A stretch of DNA of 64,000 bases from Gigantopelta aegis. Taxonomy: Eukaryota > Mollusca > Gastropoda > Neomphalida > Peltospiridae. The stretch covers positions 59,737,676 through 59,801,675 of the forward strand of contig NC_054701.1 in NCBI RefSeq assembly GCF_016097555.1, in the 5' to 3' direction. The notes below the pieces were generated by a model. The model worked only from the letters and a program-made list of their open reading frames with translations. It ran no database searches and was not told the DNA's origin. Made by a program: the position numbers and the translations under genes. Of this stretch, positions 57,078 to 64,000 are shown piece after piece. Every line of letters starts with the position of its first letter. Position 1 is the first letter of the stretch.

Positions 57078-57396
57078 TTCCACCGAGTATTCGCTCGATG
57101 CGCAGTCGGTGTGGGATCGATCCCCGTCGATGGGCCTATTGGGCTATTTCTCGTTCCAGCCAGTGCACCACGACTGGTATATCAAAGGCCGTGGTATGTA
57201 TTACCCTGTCTGTGGGATGGTGCATATAAAAGATGCCTTGCTGCTAATCGGAAAGAGTAACCCATGAAGTGGCGACAGCGGGTTTTCTCTCTCAATAGCT
57301 ACAGGTGTGGTCCTTAACCATATGCCTGACGCTATATAACCGTAAATACAATATGTTGAGTGCGTCGTTAAATAAAACATGTCTTTCTTTTTTTCC
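57078..57396 (+). mobile_element. tRNA-headed SINE (type B), plus strand
   Basis: Head GGGATCGATCCCCGTCGATG, body GGTATGTATTACCCTGTCTG, tail GTGCGTCGTTAAATAAAACA plus a T/C run. Confidence 0.9.
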
Positions 57397-57521
57397 TCCG
57401 AGTATGCAATGATTCCCACAGTAATACAACACATTAGTTATTAATTCATTCACTGCAGGGAGAAACCCGACAGCACCCCCTTTAACAATGTTTCTGATCA
57501 GTACAGAGACTACATGGTTAA

Positions 57522-59672
57522 TGGAGTACTATTGCTCTTCTACTTGGACGGTATCTATTGCTCTTCTACTTGGACGGTATCTATTGCTCTTCTACTTGGA
57601 CGGTATCTATTGCTCTTCTACTTGGACGGTATCTATTGCTCTTCTACTTGGACGGTATCTATTGCTCTTCTACTTGGACGGTATCTATTGCTCTTCTACT
57701 TGGACGGTATCTATTGCTCTTCTACTTGGATGGTATCTATTTCTCTTCTACTTGGATGGTATCTATTTCTCTTCTACTTGGATGGTATCCATTGCTCTTC
57801 TGCTTGGATGGTATCTATTTTTCTCTACTTGGATGGTATCTATTGCTCTACTACGTGAATGGTATCTATTGCTCTTCTACTTGGATGGTATCTATTTCTC
57901 TTCTACTTGGATGGTATCTATTGCTCTTCTACTTGGATGGTATCTATTTCTCTTCTACTTGGATGGTATCCATTGCTCTTCTGCTTGGATGGTATCTATT
58001 TTTCTCTACTTGGATGGTATCTATTGCTCTTCTACTTGGATGGTATCTGTTGCTCTTCTACTTGGATGGTATCTGTTTATCTTCTACTTGGATGGTATCT
58101 ATTTATCTTCTACTTGGATGGTATCTATTGTTCTTCTACTTGAATGGTATTTGCTGCTCTTCTACTTGGATGGTATGTATTGCTCTTCTACTTGGATGGT
58201 ATCTATTGTTCTTCTACTTGGATGGTATCTGTTTCTCTTCTACTTGTATGGTATCTATTGCTCTTCTACTTGGATGGTATCTATTGCTCTTCTACTTGGA
58301 CGGTATCTATTGCTCTTCTACTTGGACGGTATCTATTGCTCTTCTACTTGGATGGTATTTGTTGCTCTTCTACTTGGACGGTATCTATTGCTCTTCTACT
58401 TGGATGGTATCTACTGCTCTTCTGCTTGGATTTTATCTATTGCTCTTCTACTTGGATTTTACCTATTGCTATTCTACTTGTATGGTACCTACTGCTCTTC
58501 TACTTTTATGGTATCTATTGCTCTTCTACTTGGATGGTATCTATTGCTCTTCTACTTGGATGGTATCTATTTTTCTCTACTTGAACGGTATCTATTGCTC
58601 TTCTACTTGAACGGTATCTATTGCTCTTCTACTTGGACGGTATCTATTGCTCTTTTACTTGGACGGTATCTATTGCTCTTCTACTTGGATGGTATCTATT
58701 TTTCTCTACTTGGACGGTATCTATTGCTCTTCTACTTGGACGGTATCTATTGCTCTTCTACTTGGACGGTATCTATTGCTCTTCTACTTGGACGGTATCT
58801 ATTGCTCTTCTACTTGGACGGTATCTATTGCTCTTCTACTTGGACGGTATCTATTGCTCTTCTACTTGGACGGTATCTATTGCTCTTCTACTTGGACGGT
58901 ATCTATTGCTCTTCTACTTGGATGGTATCTATTGCTCTTTTACTTGAACGGTATCTATTGCTCTTCTACTTGGACGGTATCTATTGCTCTACTACTTGAA
59001 TGGTATCTATTGCTCTTCTACTTGGATGGTATCTATTGCTCTTTTACTTGAACGGTATCTATTGCTCTTCTACTTGGACGGTATCTATTGCTCTTCTACT
59101 TGGATGGTATCTATTGCTCTTTTACTTGAACGGTATCTATTGCTCTTCTACTTGGACGGTATCTATTGCTCTTCTACTTGGATGGTATCTATTGCTCTTC
59201 TACTTGGATGGTATCTATTGCTCTTTTACTTGAATGGTATCTATTGCTCTTCTACTTGGACGGTATCTATTGCTCTTTTACTTGAACGGTATCTATTGCT
59301 CTTCTACTTGGACGGTATCTACTGCTCTACTACTTGGACAGTATCTATTGCTCTTCTACTTGGATGGTATCTATTGCTCTTCTACTTGGATGGTATCTAT
59401 TGCTCTTTTACTTGAACGGTATCTATTGCTCTTTTACTTGGACGGTATCTATTGCTCTTCTACTTGGATGGTATCTATTGCTCTTTTACTTGAATGGTAT
59501 CTATTGCTCTTCTACTTGGACGGTATCTACTGCTCTACTACTTGGACGGTATCTACTGCTCTACTACTTGGACAGTATCTATTGCTCTTCTACTTGGATG
59601 GTATCTATTGTTCTTCTACTTGGATTTTACCTATTGCTATTCTACTTGTATGGTACCTATTGCTCTTCTGCT
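57522..59672. repeat. 26 bp minisatellite, about 80 units
   Basis: Unit TATCTATTGCTCTTCTACTT plus GGACGG, with variants GGATGG, GAACGG, GAATGG, a TTTCT variant and shorter TTTTTCTCT units. 26 is not a multiple of three and the unit has no stop in any plus frame, so all three frames stay open for long stretches; the longest is 503 codons (57488-58999), reading YLLLFYLDG, IYCSSTWT and SIALLLGR in turn. Variant blocks cluster: GACGG first, GATGG in the middle, mixed with GAACGG at the end, which points to local amplification. No evidence it is translated. Confidence 0.97.
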
Positions 59673-59870
59673 GTTTTGTACCCAGCAATGACATCTCTAA
59701 CAGTTTTACAGACAGCCTGACCACTTGGGAAATTTGACCATTCATTGGGACATTGTTGCACAGAAAGCTTCACACAGGCACAGGCTGTGGACTTGTCTAT
59801 TCCAAACAAGTTACCCATGGTGCTCTATTCTATTGTTGTAGCTAACAAATAAGACAGCCACTGCAACTCA
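59660..59870 (-). mobile_element. Harbinger (HARBI1-like) transposase fragment
   Basis: The minus frame reads ATTIE, a stop, then STMGNLFGIDKSTACACV and KLSVQQCPNEWSNFPSGQ, the N-terminal helix-turn-helix region of PIF/Harbinger transposases. The rest is absent: on the C-terminal side the frame runs directly into the 26 bp minisatellite. A different family from the copies at 16288 and 60445. Confidence 0.65.
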
Positions 59871-60444
59871 ATATTCTGTAGGTGCCTCTCACAACAGACG
59901 GATTCTGTTGATGAGACTGTAATCACTGACAACTTGTAGCAAACACAGATTTCGTCAGCCTAAAGTCAAATGTGTTTAGCGCAATATCTTCCCAACAAAC
60001 TTTCGTCCATAGTCTTCGTTCACGTAGGAAACAGGATCGTGTGACTAATGTTAGAACATGTATGAATTCTTGCATTACGTCTGTACTGGTTAATTTTCAG
60101 CACCCAATTGATATGATTTTATACGTTTACTTATGAAATATGTACTTAATACCCATATGGGTATAAATGGTACAATATTTGCCTCTTATTCATTTGGTGG
60201 TGTATATATTACCATAGTGGTCAGCATACCCACCGGGGTTAAGCGAGTGCTTATAAACATAGCTTAAAAAGTTTACTAAATCTCACATATCGATCAAAAA
60301 TGTGTCTGTCCAGCGATTTAATGAAACGCCCCATAGCTAGCCTCCATTTAGACAACCGAGTAATCTCGTTATGCAAATAGTTCTCTCTGTCAACATATGG
60401 ACACAAAGTGTCAAGTAAGTCGTTCAATGTTAAAATAAAGCTAC

Positions 60445-62868
60445 GGTCACACCGGCCTTAATACGTCGTATGACCAACTACGATGGGTGAATTTCGGGTG
60501 ATCGCGGACCATCGAGGGGTGAATAGTGCGTAATCGTGCGACGTTGCACGTCGAAGCCATTGGGGGTCCTCGCACGACGTCTTGGCGGTTTTTGGCTGCG
60601 ATTCCCGGGATTGTAGGGTATCGTACGACGTCGTACGACGTCGTGCGACGTCGCGACTAATCGTACGACATTTTCACATGTTCTCACCTGGAAGTATTAA
60701 TTAAAGACGTCGCATGACCTTCCCACGATGTTGTGCGATGGTCGTGTGATGCTCGAGCGTTCAACTTGAGATTTATTTCAGAAATTGTTATCTACCTGAC
60801 CAGGGTATATATATACTGGGGTCCACAGACATCACTTCAGAAGCATCGACATCTTGTGCACCATTAACATCAACCAAAGTTCATCATGCCACAGATTCCA
60901 CCCGAGAGGATGCGCCGGATGCAAACACAGACAGAGGACCAGGTAGCGCTGGTTGCACTGGTGAGGAGGCGTCATGAGATCAAAGAGAGGAGACGAAGGG
61001 GAAGGCAGTACTGGATCAAGCCATGGATCCAAAGAAGAGAACTGCTTGGCACGTACGACCAGTTGATGGTGGAGCTGGAGCGAGAGTCCCACGGTGACTT
61101 CAAGGGTTACCTGCGGATGGATCTCGCCATGTTCCACGAGTTGGTGGACTGGATGACCCCCAGAATCGAAAAGTAGAAGACCAACTACAGATCATCCCTT
61201 AGCCCGGGCCTCAGGCTGACCGTGACCTTCCGCTAATTGGCCACCGGCGATGCCTATTGCAGCCTCATGTACTCTTTTTGTGTCCCCTATAACACGGTGT
61301 CAAGGATTGTGAAGGAAGTGTGCGCGGCCCTGGTAGATGAGTACGCACCAGAGGTCTTCACCACACCACAAGCCCTGACAGGTACAGAGGCTTCTAGAAT
61401 TGCTCCAAAAAAAATCCACTAGCAATGGGATCGGTGATTTAAAACTTTTACTAGCCATGATTAAAAATTCACTAGCCCTACTTTAAATAAATACAATTAA
61501 TAGTAATAATCGGATATGTCACCTAAAGGAGACAGAAAAAATTCAGTAGGCAAGGCAATAGAAGTTATTTACTAGCCCAACATTGAATATCACTAGCCAT
61601 GGAAGTGGGGCTACCATAATCTAGAAGCCTTGCAGATGCATACATATATGGCATATTGAAATATAATAGCAATCTAATTAAAATTAGCTCCACTATTACA
61701 TGTGGATCTAAAGACAGCCAGTTGGAGCTCATGTCCACCTTACTTGCAGAATCCTGCCAGTGATTTAAAAATAATTTGAAAACATTCCGAATTATCCTGA
61801 GGGTATACGACATGTTTCGTGTGAATTACGAATGCCTTAAAACAAGTTTTATTTTATAAAATAAATAATTTGTAATGTAAAACTGAAGACTGATTTAAAA
61901 AAAAAAAAAAATTATAAATAAATAAATAATTTTAATGTAAAATTGAAGACTGATAACCCACCCCGTACGTATTGGTATGGTTCGCTGTACTGCGGCCACT
62001 AAAATAGATTCGCCCGATATGTTTAGAATTTGTATGCACCCAAATAACGTTATAAAAGGCGAAGTGTGATTGGTCAATATTTAAATTATTATTTACAGAC
62101 GAAATGTTACCTGGACATTGGGGACTACGCAGTGTTGTTAGTTTTAAATCACTGGCAGGATTCTGCAAGTAAGGTTTTGATTGGTGGACATGAGCTCCAA
62201 CTGGCTGTCTTTAGATCCACATGTAATAGTGGAGCTAATTTTAATTAGATTGAATATAATAGTACACCGAAATTATGTGAATGTATGTGTTTCTATAAAT
62301 GTTTAAGCACAGTGTTTGAAATGTTGATACCCTTTTCTGTTTACAGTTGGCGTGAAGTGGCTAAACGGTTTGGTAGCAGGTGGAATTTCTATTTTGTCTA
62401 TCAATCTCCTCGCCCTGGTCGACGGCGACTACAAATTCCTTTGGCCAGATGCGGGTGCCAACGGTTCTGCCTCGGACTGTACCATCTTCAACCAGTGCAT
62501 CCTCAAAAGATCCATAGACAACAGGACGATTGGATTCCCCGACCCAGAACCACTCCCCCATGACGACGAGGGCATGCCATACTTTCTCGTGGGGGGATGA
62601 CGCCTTCCCACTCAAGACGTGGATGACGAAGCGGTCTTCTTGCCCCTGCCCTTTCCCTTCTGTTTTGGAGGCATCTTTGCTGTCTTTGCTTTGTAGAAAC
62701 TTCTCTCTGACCTTTTCAAAAACTGTGAACTACTGAAATGGTCGCACGACTTTAATCGTGTTCCTACGATGATGTCAGCTTCTCGGCAGACAATCGTAGT
62801 CGTACGATGTCGTATGATTTCCCTACGATTGTCTCAAATGCGTCGCAAACCCATCGTTTCCAGTGACC
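60445..62868 (+). mobile_element. PIF/Harbinger-type transposon, copy B, defective
   Basis: Ends GGTCACACCGG and CCAGTGACC (copy A has CCAGTGTGACC). The first transposase exon starts at ATG 60886 (MPQIPPERMRRMQ) and is better kept than in copy A through LRMDLAMFHELVDWM, then a stop at about 61174. A further block YNTVSRIVKEVCAALVDEY lies at 61290-61350. The second exon after TTCTGTTTACAG (62346) has lost about 110 bp including the GAIDGKH block, but keeps ANGSASDC and IGFPDPEPLP. The subterminal TCGTACGACGTCGTACGACG arrays near 60620 are clearest here. Confidence 0.85.
61670..62252. mobile_element. Long-TIR MITE (Mutator-like), copy 2, with empty site known
   Basis: 583 bp with long inverted arms starting CAATCTAATTAAAATTAGCT. 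Flanked by the 10 bp direct repeat AATATAATAG (61660-61669, 62253-62262). The duplicate has a single AATATAATTG at about 17361-17370 and no element. It lies in the intron of the Harbinger transposase. Confidence 0.93.
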
Positions 62869-63422
62869 ACACAACTAAGATTGTAATATCGTAGCCGAGT
62901 CGGGGACAATGATAGATATCTAGAATCTCACCCCATCGCACGACGTTGTAGCTTTGTCTGACCAACGCTTAACTGTACTTCGAAGTTCGACACGAACAAT
63001 ATATAAAAATTGAGGTGATTTGGGTTTGTTTTCGTTATAAAAGTAAATAATAGGTAGAGAATAAATATCAAAGTTAAAACGTTTTTAAATTAGCATCTTA
63101 ATCTCTGAACACGACAATGGTTTTCGTGTTGTAACACTGTACGAGAAATACTCTTTTGAGGTTTGTTCCTGGATTGCATAACATTTACGTGGAAAGCTAC
63201 AACATTACATCACATGCACAACTCGCTACTTAAATGTGTGGCAACTTGTAATGACTTGTATAATATTTCTTCAGTGAATGCCAGCATGACCCTAGAATAA
63301 TTAAACACAAAATGAAAAACAGGGCTTTGTGGTGTGCGGTTTTTAAAAGACAATCGTGTACAAGATGGAGCTGGTATTTACTCGACATCAGGTGAATCTC
63401 ACCCCAGCTAGCATGACCTGAG

Positions 63423-63590
63423 ACGGATCTAAGGGGGGGCGGGGCTAAATTTTGCGACAGTTATAATTTTATTATATATTAATTTTCATTCCTCCCCTCC
63501 AAACCTCCCCCAAAGTTCCCTTGGCATTCCGCCTCATGTCATTAGGGCCCCACCCCTAAATGGATTTTCTAGATCCTCCACTGATGACGG
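63423..63590 (+). mobile_element. GGCGGATC-type MITE (copy B of 18671)
   Basis: GACGGATCTAAGGGGGGGCG to ATGGATTTTCTAGATCCTCC; contains CCTCCCCCAAAGTTCCC, absent in copy A. Confidence 0.75.
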
Positions 63591-63695
63591 TGGCGGAGCC
63601 CGGTGACTCCATCAGCTAGACTGTTGTACTACTTAGACCGCGTCTGTGTCCTTCTCTTGGGTGAGGGGCGGGACGTTGCTCAGTGGTAAATGGTT

Positions 63696-63979
63696 TTTTT
63701 TGTGGGGGTTTTAACGACGCACTCAGCACATTGTATTTACGGTTATATGGCGTCAGACATATGGTTAAGTATCAAACAGATATTGAGAGAGGAAACCCGC
63801 TGTCGCCACTTCATGGGCTACTCTTTTCGATTAGCAGCATGGGATCTTTTATATGCACCATCCCGCAGACAGAGTAGAACATAACACGACCTTTGACATA
63901 CCAGTCGTGGTGCATTGGCTGAACGAGAGATAGCCCAATGGGCCCACCGACGGGGATCGATCCCAGACCGACACTTATG
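63696..63979 (-). mobile_element. tRNA-headed SINE (type B), minus strand, cut at the duplication edge
   Basis: Same insertion as 19326-19645 by duplication; TTTTAACGACGCACTCAGCA at the left. Stops at the GATCGATCCCAGACCGAC region, before the A-box part; sequence from 63980 to the end is unrelated to copy A. Confidence 0.85.
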
Positions 63980-64000
63980 TGTTATGTTGCTCCATTTCCA

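Larger units (their letters stand above)
60105..63979 (+). repeat. Segmental duplication copy B (partner 15943-19640)
   Basis: Starts at AATTGATATGATTTTATACG and follows copy A through the Harbinger element, MITE and SINE. It diverges at 63979 after CCCAGACCGAC. It carries a long-TIR MITE (61670-62252) absent from A, and lacks A's SINE at 18858. Confidence 0.85.

Noticed and set aside
57488-58999. 503-codon open frame and its overlapping relatives
   Set aside because: Produced by a 26 bp tandem repeat with no stop in any frame; equally long frames exist in the other registers, codons carry no independent signal, and no domain is present.
57522-59672. CRISPR-like array
   Set aside because: No distinct spacers; units are contiguous 26 bp repeats in a eukaryotic genome.

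Overview
This is an AT-rich nuclear window from a lophotrochozoan animal, most likely a mollusc and possibly a gastropod. The evidence is GT-AG introns, no operons, dense tRNA-headed SINEs whose 3' ends resemble a resident LINE, Tc1/mariner and PIF/Harbinger transposons, many foldback MITEs, a Penelope-type element and two minisatellites. No species can be named from the sequence. Layout: 1-4.6 kb holds a SINE, a TTAA-flanked MITE, a (CT)n run, two exons of a KMT5A-like SET domain with a broken frame, and a second SINE. 4.97-7.73 kb holds two Tc1/mariner elements back to back in TA microsatellites. 7.9-15.95 kb holds a plus-strand multi-exon gene (341 codons, phases consistent) with a Dbf4-type zinc finger and two C-terminal zinc fingers; its last exon runs into a duplicated Harbinger-bearing segment and looks truncated. 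15.94-19.64 kb is the first copy of that segment; the second is at 60.1-63.98 kb. Comparing the copies gives empty sites for one SINE and one long-TIR MITE. 22.3-26.6 kb and scattered pieces to 38.6 kb are fragments of one RNase H-bearing LINE. 27.9-38.1 kb holds foldback MITEs, a degenerate ~90 bp tandem array and a 3.8 kb TIR-bounded element with other elements nested in it. 38.8-39.9 kb holds a perfect 40 bp inverted repeat and a Penelope-type tail with a GIY-YIG nuclease and a well-formed hammerhead ribozyme, next to a short TTAGGG tract. 40.0-47.8 kb is the best gene: a minus-strand four-exon CARD protein of 448 aa, with introns full of transposons. 48-54.9 kb is a foldback element, a ~330 bp tandem repeat and a Tc1-like transposon with a SINE inserted in its transposase. 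57.5-59.7 kb is a 26 bp minisatellite of about 80 units, open in all three plus frames, followed by a Harbinger-like transposase fragment. How the genes relate: the two host loci are independent. One looks like an apoptosis or innate-immunity adaptor (CARD). The other is a SET/zinc-finger chromatin-type or transposon-derived locus being eroded by insertions. Most of the rest is transposon sediment with good nesting and target-site evidence for relative age.
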